Shown here in pieces: positions 25,066 through 34,235 of a stretch of DNA of 64,000 nucleotides. The position numbers and the translations under genes are program-made. The stretch is from Oscheius dolichura. Its lineage: Eukaryota > Nematoda > Chromadorea > Rhabditida > Rhabditidae. The stretch covers positions 6,386,001 through 6,450,000 of the forward strand of contig OW051493.1 of NCBI GenBank assembly GCA_932521035.1, read 5' to 3'. The notes under the pieces are model-generated. The model did no database searches, was not told the origin of the DNA, and was given only the letters and a program-made list of their open reading frames with translations. Every line of letters starts with the position of its first letter. The first letter of the stretch is position 1.

Positions 25066-26674
25066 ATGACATTTCCTCTCCATGTGGAGACGTATAGGAT
25101 AGGAAACAGATGCTATCGACGAAATCCATATAAGGTGAGGCTCACAGTTTTCTTTTTAAACCTGCTTCAGCCTGCTGTCAACAGCAAAGCGAACAACGAT
25201 GTAGGGGATACACCGGATTTATATCCAGAAGAAGACGAAGCTGAAGATGGACCGTCATGCGCTTACATACAAGGTACGGACTTTCCCTTATTTTTGATAC
25301 ATAAAATAAATATTGCCTTATTAAATCTAACTGTATGTTTATTATAGAAGAAATAATACCAGAAAAGAAAATTGGATTGCATTTATCGGAATCAGAAGAA
25401 GCCGCAATTGGTGTTCAGCAGACCCAATCTTCTAATAATGATTGCCGAATAACTATAGAAGATAATTGTTGGGTATCCAAGTTTGTTTTTCCTTTTTTTA
25501 TGTTCATTCTCCTTGCAGAATCGAAGTACCGATATTTCTTCATGGAAAACTTATTGGCATGCAGGGCAAAACATTACGACATTTGGAGGACAGTACCACA
25601 TGTAGAATAAAAATTCCAAAAAGAGGACAAAAAGGATCCATAGGTTTGTCATGGGAGTATTATCCTTTGTTGTATATAACTAATTGTAGAGATCAAATCA
25701 TCAATTGGCTTCGAAAATGTTCGACGTTGTCTGGAACAAATTGAAGTCATTGTGAAAAAAGGAAAAGAAAACTCCCGTTTTACTCATTTCACAGCCTTCC
25801 CCTGCAATCAAAAGGAAATTATTGAAACTTTTACAACTTTCCGAGACTCTATTCTTTCATCGGAAGCTATTTCGGTAGTCTTTTTTATAATAGTGTACAC
25901 TTCTTATAGGAATCGGTCAAGGACAAAACATTATTCGTGCGTCCAAATCGTCTTCATCTTACTTTAACGATGCTTTGGATTTTTGATATAACCGATGAAG
26001 TAAAGGCCAAGCTAACGTTAGAGAATGCTGGTGAAGATATAAGGTTCTTGTTTTGTAGTATATTTATAGTATGCTCTTCAGGAAAAAACTTGCGTGTGAA
26101 AAAATAATAGCAACTATTAAAGGATTGTCTATAATGAATGATGATCCTAGCAATGTTGATGTTTTATATGCAAATATCACAGGCGAAAAGTTTAATTTCC
26201 TCCTTCCGAATATTCAAGGGTGAATTTACAGAGTACAGGAATGCTCTAACATCGTATATGAACACATGGTAGATGCAGGGTTATCACCCAAAGTGGATTT
26301 AAGTGTATCTACAACTGCAAGCCCTGTCAAACTCCACATGACGCTAATTAATAGCAGGAAAAAATCACAGGTATGTTGTGTACAGAAAGCTTTTTTACTC
26401 ATTGACGACTGTATGACCCATGGCATGCTATGCTTTCTTCGAAAAGTTTTATTTCTATATATTGCTACTTCCATTTATTTATAGTCGTTTTAATGATTTT
26501 ATTTTGCAGAAACTTGGTACAAAACGCGAAGCATTTGATGCTTCCACATTATTGGAACTGTACAAGAACTATTACTTCGGAACTGTCGTTTTGAACAGAA
26601 TATCGATTTGCAAACTTAACAGCAGTGAAAACGATAACTACTACGACGAGCTCGCCTCCATCAATCTTGGCTGA
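25066..26674 (+). CDS. ascc1: Activating signal cointegrator 1 complex subunit 1 (ASCC1)
   Basis: RNA-binding and 2H-phosphoesterase-like subunit of the ASCC complex (transcription coactivation, alkylation-damage signalling). The start MTFPLHVETYRIGNRCYRRN contains the ASCC1 N-terminal block. An acidic linker (DLYPEEDEAEDGPS) precedes a KH domain with the GxxG loop in LIGMQGKTLRHLE. The 2H domain follows with RFTHFTAFP, then first histidine motif RLHLTLTM and second histidine motif KLHMTLINS. It closes with LYKNYYFGTVVLNRISICKL and NYYDELASINLG. About eight exons; introns of 40-70 nt. The ATG is two bases after a gatttag site. TGA at 26672-26674. Confidence 0.92.
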
Positions 26675-27362
26675 CAGAAGTAAATAAGTGATATATCCAA
26701 TAATTTATTTTATTGAATAGTAAATTGAATATAAATAAACCGTATGTAATCTTCACTTTTTCTGTACAATTGAGCCATCAGCCGAGGAGAGTTTTACCCA
26801 GGATTTCATTTTTGTTTTCATTAGAAAGACTCGAAGAAAGCATCGGCTACACATACATGCCGGACCAGCAGTTAGATTAGAGGAGTTGACAAGAACTTGT
26901 GACTTGAGATGACTACAAAATTTGGTGTCGGGGACAATTTGGTACGAGAGAGATGAGAGCAGTCAAAGGCCATCTCGGCAGATGCTTATTTTTTGGCTTG
27001 GGCCTAGCCGAAGCCAGACCTCCCCCCTCCCTTCTCGATCCCTCTGATGCGGTTCTAGAGATAGCAATTCGCCGGGGAGAGAACACCTTTCAAGACTTGT
27101 CGGTGTCAGAAACGTGTAAAATGAGATAATCCCAATCCTACCCTAATAATAGGCAGATGTCCGTCTGTATGACCTGTCGTTTGTTCGGACCGACAGGTCA
27201 AATGAGAGAGAAGCAGAAAGTTTCGACCGTTAGATCCTATCCGACTGCCAAATCTTTTTTGACCGAAATAAACTAATCCCAGCGCAGCCAACGGCCGCCG
27301 GAGGCATACTAGTGATAAAAATAATAAACCAACAGCCATTACTGATCGCTCCTTGTGGCGGT
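26675..27362. other. Intergenic, nothing recognised
   Basis: Contains the ASCC1 3' end (several AATAAA-like sites near 26700-26745) and the upstream region of the next gene. No coding, RNA or repeat signal that I can support. Confidence 0.5.
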
Positions 27363-29278
27363 ATGGCTGCTCTCTACTACCATGCCCCGTCCGCTGCTAT
27401 CCCCGCCGTATGTGGCCCTTTTCCGACAGAGTTGATGAAGGCCCGGATTATTGCTGCGTGGAATCGGAGCCGAAGAGACCATGGCTGGCCGCTAGCGCTC
27501 TGGGATTCATTGAAGCCCGAAGACAAGAAACTCGGAGGATACCTCCTCCCGGACTACTTAAATGAATCTGATCGTCATCGGTTTAAGTGCCGTGTGGTGG
27601 GTGCAATGTACTTGGCTATGTACGACCAGATCGACAGGGAGTCACAAATTGATGTAAGTATTCACCTATCCCCATACCGGATAGCCTACAAAATCAAATC
27701 CAGCAACAACCATGACTATCGTTTTCCCCAGTGTATGGGTTCATCGACTCTTGGGACAAAGGAAAATTGGAAATTACCCACACCGCTGCACCGGCGAAAA
27801 CGGATAAACTGGTAGTCGAGTGGGTAAAGGTCAGCGACACGGAAACTGATCCCAAGATTCCATTCAAAGCCGGCACCCGGCCAACTTGTCCTCCCCATAA
27901 CAGCAGAGTAGGCTAATAAAATTTCTAACAAGGGAATGTTTTAACTTTAGGCTGGCATTTCGACTTGAAACCTATACCATTCGAAAGAGCGCAAAAAGTT
28001 ATGGTAAGAATCACTTTTATTTTTTACCGAATGATCCCCGTTGAGGTACACGAAGGTCGAGAAAAATTGCAGAAATGACCCCAAACTTGTCATATGCCAA
28101 TGCGGCATCAAAAAATGTGAAGTGGTGACCGAGTGGATAGTGCACTGGCACCCAATGTTTTTCTATTCAAGTCCCGGACTTGGCAATTTTTTTTGCGTTT
28201 TGTTCTAGTAAGAATAACACGAGAAAACAGAGAAGCAGAAATACCGAGAACAGTGGGATTAGGAGCAGACGGCGAAGAAGGGCGTAGAACAGCCAGATTC
28301 TACACAGCATGATCCGTCGAAGGGCGGGAAGCATTTCTGCATCGGCGTGAAATACGGCAGGTCGTGGTCGATGAATTCAGCCTTCTTCTAGGCGTGTAGG
28401 ATGAAGTCCGTAAACTCTGGATTGGAGAAGTGGTGGTGCGTCAGAGAGTGCAGCTTCAGCAGGTTGTCCCTCTGATGGACAGGGAAATCGATTCATCGAT
28501 TTCGTTTCTGCTTCCCACACTTCGTGAAACATCGGTGCTGAAGCTAATAAAGCTTTTTTGTTGTTACTCCTCTGTTTTTCTCGTGTTATTCTTATTAGAA
28601 CAAAACGCAAAAAAAAATTGCCAAGTCCGGGGCTCGAATAGAAAAACATTGGGTGCCAGTGCACTATCCACTCGGCCACCACTTCACATTTTCACGCAAA
28701 TGTATGCGATATACAGTGTATGTGCGTATGTACCAAGCAATTTGCCGAGGGAGAACGTTGGCCCTATTTCTCCCGGGGTTTGGCTTACTTTGGCGTTTTC
28801 TCGAAATTGGGAAGCTTTGCTGCCTTTTCACGTCCTTGTCTTTTTACTTTTATGCACAGCTCGCCGAGGTCGGCACCTCAAAGGTCTAAAATGACTAAAA
28901 TGATCCCGCAGCGACCACATGCCAGTTTTTAATATATTCGTTTCTACACATTTTCATGTGTTTTCGATGTTTTATTCGGTCTTATCGACCCCAAATTACT
29001 TTAAAACAAAAGAGAAAAACATAAAATAACGCAGATTTGAAGCGTAATGGAATATCAGTGAATTTTTGTTCCCAAATAACCCAAAGATAACCTTTTCTCA
29101 TTATGTTCTTCCGTTGATAACATAAAATGCTCCCCATAACGAGACTAATTGATTGCAGTAAAAATGAAAAAGATCGGATGTCACAATTTTGAGAAATAAA
29201 TTTTCAAAGATTCTTGATACGACAGCTGAAGAAGAATCCGGACCCGGAGCCGGAGAAGAAGAAGAAATGGAAGAGTGA
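27363..29278 (+). CDS. Orphan gene A (uncharacterised, SINE-bearing long intron)
   Basis: Exon 1 (ATG 27363) encodes MAALYYHAPSAAIPAVCGPF, then IIAAWNRSRRDHGWPLALWD and KLGGYLLPDYLNESDRHRF, ending RESQID|gtaagt. Exon 2 (about 27732-27909) reads VYGFIDSWDKGKLEITHTAA ... KVSDTETDPKIPFKAGTRP. A further possible exon near 27951-28003 encodes WHFDLKPIPFERAQKVM. I do not recognise the family. The region 28004-29220 would then be a long intron carrying two inverted tRNA-like SINEs. A last acidic exon (about 29225) would end EEESGPGAGEEEEMEE with TGA 29276-29278. Exons 1-2 are well supported; linkage to the acidic last exon is inference, supported by the hairpin placed 12 nt after its stop. Confidence 0.4.
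28112..28232 (+). repeat. tRNA-like SINE, left copy
   Basis: About 120 bp. Contains a Pol III box A-like TGACCGAGTGG, a box B-like ATTCAAGTCCC and a T8 run soon after. Nearly identical to the inverted copy at 28570-28692. The acceptor and T-arm stems do not pair well, so this is a tRNA-derived element rather than a functional tRNA gene. Confidence 0.7.
28262..28490 (-). pseudogene. Degraded coding remnant between the SINE arms
   Basis: The minus strand reads a protein-like stretch, NLLKLHSLTHHHFSNPEFTD, FILHA, an in-frame TAG (28388-28390), then KKAEFIDHDLPYFTPMQKC and FPPFDGSC. Amino-acid composition looks protein-like on both sides of the stop. I do not recognise the family. It could be a captured gene fragment or chance; low confidence. 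Confidence 0.25.
28570..28692 (-). repeat. tRNA-like SINE, right copy (inverted)
   Basis: Reverse complement of the left copy with about 95% identity. Here box A is TGGCCGAGTGG and box B ATTCGAGCCCC, which are closer to tRNA consensus than in the left copy. Followed by a T9 run in its own orientation. Confidence 0.7.
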
Positions 29279-29290
29279 TCTCCGCCGCTG

Positions 29291-29321
29291 CCCTGTTCCT
29301 ACCCTCGTGGTGGGAACAGGG
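29291..29321 (+). terminator. Long 3' hairpin, CTCGT loop (copy 1)
   Basis: Stem of 13 pairs: CCCTGTTCCTACC against GGTGGGAACAGGG, with one T-G wobble, around a 5-nt CTCGT loop. It begins exactly 12 nt after a TGA (29276-29278) and is followed by a T-rich run (ATTTCTTT). Function is inference; a role in 3' end formation or mRNA stability would fit. Confidence 0.55.
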
Positions 29322-29514
29322 ATTTCTTTCCCATAAACTGTTTATTTACCGTTTTTTACTCTTTTCAACTGGTAATCAGATGTTTCTGCGACTCAAATAC
29401 CAGTTTTCGCTTTCCCTCCCACTTGATACCCGTCCTTTTCTATTAGAGCTCAGCTTTCTTCTTTTTTTTTCAAAAGTTTTTGTAAAGTTATACTTTAGAT
29501 GTCATCTATCAATT

Positions 29515-30935
29515 TCGAGAAGGAAGAGTCCCCATTGGAATATCAATGGAAATGGTGAAAAATGCATTGGAGAAGTTGAAATTGGACGAATGCCGTGAAA
29601 ACCTTCGAAAACAAAAGGCGCAGGGCAATCTCCCTCCCGGTTTCCTGCTCATGGGCAAAAATTGTAAGCAAAGAACTCAACTGAGAAGAACATGTGAATA
29701 CTTGTTTGAGATCTTCTTTGCCCGAGGCTTTCGCAGTGAGTTATTTACTGTTCTGATTGAAAGGATTTCTTTAGATTTTCCTGCACTGGTACAACCGAAA
29801 TTCGAGGAGAAATGGAGTCTCTACCGGGCCAAGCTTAGAGAATCAAAGGAGATCAAAGACTGGCTGCCAGACGAACAGAGGCGGAACCACCCCGAGGACA
29901 AAAAATTAGCTTCGGTCAAATTTGTCAAGGAAGGGTTAGGCTGCTCCAAAGCCATTTGCTTCACCGGGCCACGGCTCACAGATGAGCCTTGTTTCTCATT
30001 TGAAATGATTCCAGATGGAGAATTTGGAGAGAAGTTCAAGGTGTTTTCTGCGTTTTTCTTCTCTGCAACAAATTTTAGAGGGAATGTGAGAAGGGGCAGT
30101 ACTGGGACACCTACTGGCGCTGGTCGGGATATTGGGAGTGGAAGAATGGCTGTCCTCAACAAGCCTTGACTCTCCAGAAAATTGAATCTCTTGTCTGTTC
30201 TAAGCTTCAGGATTTGTACATAGACAAGTAAGTATCTTGATGATTAGAACACAATTTCTTTAGAGAATCGTTAGGTAGCGAGGCGCTGCTGCGCAAACTA
30301 AAGCGCAAGGCAACGTTTGATGCTAATATAGAAGAAGCTAACCAATACTGGGATAGTTTTCCAAAAGGACCTCCTCCTAAACGAGTGATTGTCGAAAACG
30401 TAAGTGATTATACCAACTATTGTCATTAGCTTCTTTACAGATCAACCTGGAGGAAAGCGGAAGGCAAAGAACTGCCGAAAGGCGTGGATACCACGAGTTC
30501 TTTTACGCCTATCCTCCTAAATACATGGAGCCACCGCCGCCGACTGGCCCTTTTCGAGTCCTGAACATTCTCCCTCCTGATTACCTCAAGCCGGAGATGA
30601 ACGAAGAACAGCCGAAGCGAATTAACTCATATTACATCTACGAACATGAGAAGAAGAGCTATTATTGGCTGGAAGTTCCTCCCACATCCCGCCGGATTAC
30701 TGGACAAGGGCCTGAAGATCATTTCGAAGATATTTTTGACTTCTATACCAGGATCGGCCTGTCGGAAGACAGGAAGTCAGAACTCTACGTTCAATGAGAA
30801 TTCAAGAGATTGGGGATACGCAAAATCTTAGAAGACAAGAAACTGAAGGAGATGGGATTCGTCCCCAAACCCAAGCCTCCCCCACGTGTGAAGTGTGATC
30901 CACGGAAACCGCGCCTGGTTCCTTTTTTCGATTAG
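29515..30935 (+). CDS. Orphan gene B (uncharacterised, in-frame TGA)
   Basis: The first exon recognised opens after ctttag near 29514 (QFREGRVPIGISMEMVKNAL) and reads on through FFARGFR. Then come FPALVQPKFEEKWSLYRAK, QYWDTYWRWSGYWEWKNG, EEANQYWDSFPKGPPPKRV and HEFFYAYPPKYMEPPPPTGP, INSYYIYEHEKKSYYWLEVP. Rich in Trp, Tyr and Pro; no signal peptide or known domain recognised. The frame meets TGA at 30795-30797 but then continues in the same frame with credible coding sequence (EFKRLGIRKILEDKKLKEMG, PKPKPPPRVKCDPRKPRL, VPFFD) to TAG at 30933-30935. The true N-terminus is not resolved and may lie upstream. Introns 40-50 nt. Confidence 0.55.
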
Positions 30936-30947
30936 CTTTTGTATTTT

Positions 30948-30980
30948 CCCCCGTATACACCCTCGTGGTGTATACGGGGG
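30948..30980 (+). terminator. Long 3' hairpin, CTCGT loop (copy 2) plus T7
   Basis: Perfect 14-bp stem, CCCCCGTATACACC against GGTGTATACGGGGG, around the same CTCGT loop as copy 1, followed directly by TTTTTTT. It begins exactly 12 nt after the TAG at 30933-30935. Stem sequence differs from copy 1 while pairing, loop and spacing are kept. Confidence 0.6.
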
Positions 30981-31111
30981 TTTTTTTGTCTCTCTATAAA
31001 TCATTAGTTTTTTACCTATTCTGATTATCGGTTACCTTTTTCCTATAAACTACTCATTGGATGACGATTTTTGCCGTTTTCCAGCTGATACTTTTTGAAC
31101 TCTCAAAGTGT

Positions 31112-31418
31112 CACAGTGAGGAATCGACAGAGAACCAGAATTAAGCCCTGTTTGTATAGCCAGCCGGGCCTCCGCCAACACGACTCAGGGGCGTCGGCCG
31201 GCCATTAATTTTGGTTAAGCTCTGGCGCGTAACAGTGACGAATCGACAGCACTTTACCAAAGTTAAGCCCTTTTTCTATAGCCAGCCGAGTTCGGTCAGC
31301 CAATGGTTAAAATGGTTTGGGATTGGTCAAAGCCGGGGATCTCGACCAAAACTAACAGAACGGGGGAGACTCTAACGCGGAGCCTCCGCCAACACAAAAC
31401 GGGGGCATCGGCCGGCCA
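31112..31418. repeat. Interleaved direct repeats
   Basis: Unit 1 (31112-31168) and unit 2 (31231-31290) share CAGTGA(C/G)GAATCGACAG, then TTAAGCCC and TATAGCCAGCCG. A second repeated block, CCTCCGCCAACAC...TCGGCCGGCCA, occurs at 31169-31204 and 31383-31418. Period is about 120 and 214 bp. Non-coding as far as I can see. Confidence 0.6.
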
Positions 31419-31673
31419 AGGCGCCCCTTCCACAAGGGCGTCTTCCATAAAAACTGGACAAATCTAGTCTAGCTGCAATACTAAAATTGCACTGGTCCCG
31501 GCACGATCATTGTCCCCCCGACGTTTCTTCTTCCGCGGCTAGCTGTGTATGAAAATGAGCAAAATTCGGGGTTATGAAGATGAGCCGGCGCCAGCCCCGC
31601 ATTCCGGGCGCCGGCCTCCCAATTGAGGCAGTCTAAAGCCTCTTATGATCGGAAATAATTGTATATTTTTATA

Positions 31674-31997
31674 GACAGCAGAAGCGAAGCCAGAAGTTTT
31701 GGCTGACTTCTTTGAAAAAGAAAAGAGGAAGAAGGCGGCCTCTCAAAGGCTGCGCTACCACGCGCTGCCGGCTGAAGAGAAATTAGAAAGGAGCAGGAAA
31801 AGAGCCGAAAGGGAACGGGAGAACGTAATTTTACTGTTTTTTTATCAATTGGAGATGGTCTGTTTTAGGAAATGAGGAGGGATATGCACCGTATCTGCTT
31901 GACCGGAGGACGGGAGGAGACGGCGGCGTCGACGAGGGCCGCGACCACCAGCTGCCAGCCAACAGTGGATAACAGTTTTCTGCCTCTTTTCGGCTGA
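31674..31997 (+). CDS. Small charged hypothetical protein, partial model
   Basis: Exon after a tttttatag acceptor reads AEAKPEVLADFFEKEKRKKA, SQRLRYHALPAEEKLERSRK, RAERERE; a 45-nt intron (gtaatt...tttag) leads to MRRDMHRICLTGGREETAAS ending FLPLFG with TGA 31995-31997. Strongly charged and helical. No start codon located and the upstream DNA is repeat-rich. Could be a gene fragment. Confidence 0.3.
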
Positions 31998-32164
31998 TTG
32001 TTCTCTTATTTTATAAATGATTTTACTTGCTCTGCTTTGTTAGTTTTGTATAGTTTTAGGGGAACGTGTAGGTGGCCCTGTTTTTGGGGAAGATAAAGAA
32101 TATCCTTTCAATACCACGGGAGTAGGATAAAGAGAATTCTTCCCATCGCCCCTCTTTCGACTAC

Positions 32165-32336
32165 CACCGTACAAGGCAACAGATTTATGCTCGTCATACA
32201 GGACGCCTTCACGAAGCACGCCATCGCAGAGCTGACGGAGGTCTTGAAGGTCATCACAGAGAGACTGGTCTCCCGGTTCGGATGCCCAGAAAGCATCGTG
32301 AAGGAGAAAGGAGCCGCCTTCAGGAAAAATCATAGA
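32165..32336 (+). mobile_element. LTR-retrotransposon integrase fragment (dead)
   Basis: Reads PLSTTTVQGNRFMLVIQDAF then TKHAIAEL and ERLVSRFGCPESIVKEKGAAF, matching the integrase core of Ty3/gypsy-type elements (GNR-ILV-DxFTK ... YGCPxxIVTDQGxxF). The second catalytic Asp of TDQG is replaced (KEKG) and the first Asp region is not recognisable, so the domain is inactive. No LTRs or other pol domains nearby. Confidence 0.65.
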
Positions 32337-32512
32337 GAGAAAAGATCTACCCACGTCTCTGCTCGTTCCCTGACAGAACTCCTGGGTAACAGTGCCGGGT
32401 GTCCCGGCCGGTATGGCTCCTCGTCGACATGTCTTCGGCATGCGTTCGTTCCGCCGTAGTATTTCGTGTTTTCATGTTGTCTCAATCCGTTTTTTTATTG
32501 GTTTCTTCTAGA

Positions 32513-33400
32513 CCTGGGCCCTGGAGAGACGATCAGCCACTACCGGATCGAGGAGGCCCTCGGACAAGGGGGCTACGGGGTTGTCAGTCGCGCAAGCGAT
32601 ATGACGGCCCCGTATGCTCTCGAAGCCGAAACCAACGCCGTGCCCCTCTTCCGCGAAATTGCCGTCTTCAAGCAGCTGAATGAGGAGTCCCGCGACACCC
32701 GCCACTTCTGCCGTCTCTTCCACCACGACAAGACGCCCACCATCGTCTACATGGTGATGACTTTGACGGGCCCGTCCTTGGAGAGGCTCCTCGACGCCTC
32801 CCCCGGCCGCCGGCTGACCGTCCCCTGTGCCCTGTCGGTAGGGGTTCAGGGCCTCCAAGCCCTTGAAGGTAAGTCGACACACATTTTCTTTTATTCTTCC
32901 TGCCTCTGCATTCACTAATCAGAGTTTTACAGACCTCCACAGGGCCGGGTTCATCCACCTGAAGCCGGCCAACTTCATCATCGACCGCAGGGAGACGGAT
33001 ACCCTTCACCACATCTACCTGGTGGACTTCGGTGTCGCGAAGTGCCTGGCCAAGGACGACAACCTCCTCCGCCCCCGCAAAGACGGCCCCTGCCGTGGCT
33101 CCATCCTCCACGCCGCCAGGGCCTTGCACGCGAAGTGGACGCAATCCAGGAAGGACGACTTGGAGAGCTGGATGCCAGAAGACCCGAGACGGCTGTCAGC
33201 CGGAAGAGCTCTTCCTGCCTCCCTGCCCTCAGGAGTTTTTCCAGATCCTGGCCGCCGTCGACGCGTTGAAGTACTATGAAGTACCATGACGAGCCGGACT
33301 ATTAGCAGCTCTACGGACTAATGCGCTAGGCCTTGCAGTCAATCGGCTCTGGCGAAGGCCCCTACGATTGGGAGGCTGGTGGCCCCTGCAGCCACGTTCT
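32513..33400 (+). pseudogene. Decayed TTBK-like (CK1 superfamily) kinase
   Basis: Begins SHYRIEEALGQGGYGVVSRA with a good glycine loop. The VAIK lysine is replaced by Glu (YALEAET). After a retained intron (about 32869-32931) the catalytic loop reads FIHLKPANFII: compared with HRDLKPANF the Arg-Asp pair is missing exactly, as by a 6-nt deletion. DFG is kept (VDFGVAKCL). After RKDDLESW about 120 nt are missing and the frame shifts to EELFLPPCPQEFFQILAAVD, which matches the active paralogue at 55338-56401, then stops (TGA, TAG, TAG) follow. So this is a pseudogene descended from, or past, a pseudokinase stage. Confidence 0.75.
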
Positions 33401-34235
33401 CTAAATGACCGAGAATAAATTATGGGTCTCGTTGTTGTTTTCTTATCTTCTTTTCCTTCGGTATTGTTCTCTTCTTTGTGTCTCGAATTTTGATTGCTCA
33501 TTTCTTCTCTTTTCTCGAAATTGCTTTACGTTTGCAAAAATACGCAAATATGAATTTGAAAAATGGCGGTATGGTCCCAGTACGAACAACGCATCGAATC
33601 TTCCTTTTCCTATTCTCTTCATTTTTTTCCGTTTTTGTCTTGCTTTTTTGCTGTTGGAAGATTTTATGAGACTGTTGGATGTGGAAAGTGCCGAAATGAC
33701 GTATTGCTATTGCCTTATGTTCGATTAGTCGGTAAGCTGGGATCGAAAATCTTGATCACAAATTTTTCTCTATTCTAAAAACACATTGCTTTCATCCTTC
33801 CTATACTGAGGTATTTTAGTTTTGTTTTATTATTTCTCTTCTTTATTTGCATAACTTCAACTAACGTTCAAGTCTTCGTACAAGTGTAATTTACACACCA
33901 GCTCGTGCCTGACATCCTATTCACTGCTACAAATCGTCTAAAACTCTTCTCTTCAGACATTCGCATACCGTCTTCAGTTCGAGTGTGCCTAATGTCCTCT
34001 AAACACTCAATATTGCCTGATTTTCATGGTTGCGTGAAATGTTGAGGATTCCGACTGAATCGTGTATCTATTTTTCATCTTTGACGTGCTAGCCGTGGTG
34101 TATTTTGTTTTTGATGTCCTCTGTTTTATTCACTTTCTTACTACTTCCTTTTCTAAATATAGCGTTTCAGTGCGGGTTACGGTGAGGCTATTGTATATTC
34201 CACGTTTTGCCATTCTGTCACCTCCGCCTCGCTCT
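33401..34235. other. AT-rich intergenic region upstream of patched
   Basis: T-rich low-complexity DNA with only short ORFs of hydrophobic/low-complexity composition. No gene or RNA recognised. Probably carries the patched promoter. Confidence 0.5.

Noticed and set aside
28112..28692. Functional tRNA genes
   Set aside because: A and B boxes are present, but acceptor and T stems do not pair and no anticodon arm can be formed; treated as SINE heads.
30795..30980. Selenocysteine codon (in-frame TGA) with the downstream hairpin as SECIS
   Set aside because: The hairpin is a perfect 14-bp stem with a 5-nt loop and lacks the SECIS kink-turn quartet and apical AA motif. Nematodes have at most one or two selenoproteins, and gene B resembles none.
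30948..30987. Bacterial Rho-independent terminator or bacterial contamination
   Set aside because: Shape fits (GC stem plus T7) but the locus is full of spliceosomal introns and nematode genes.
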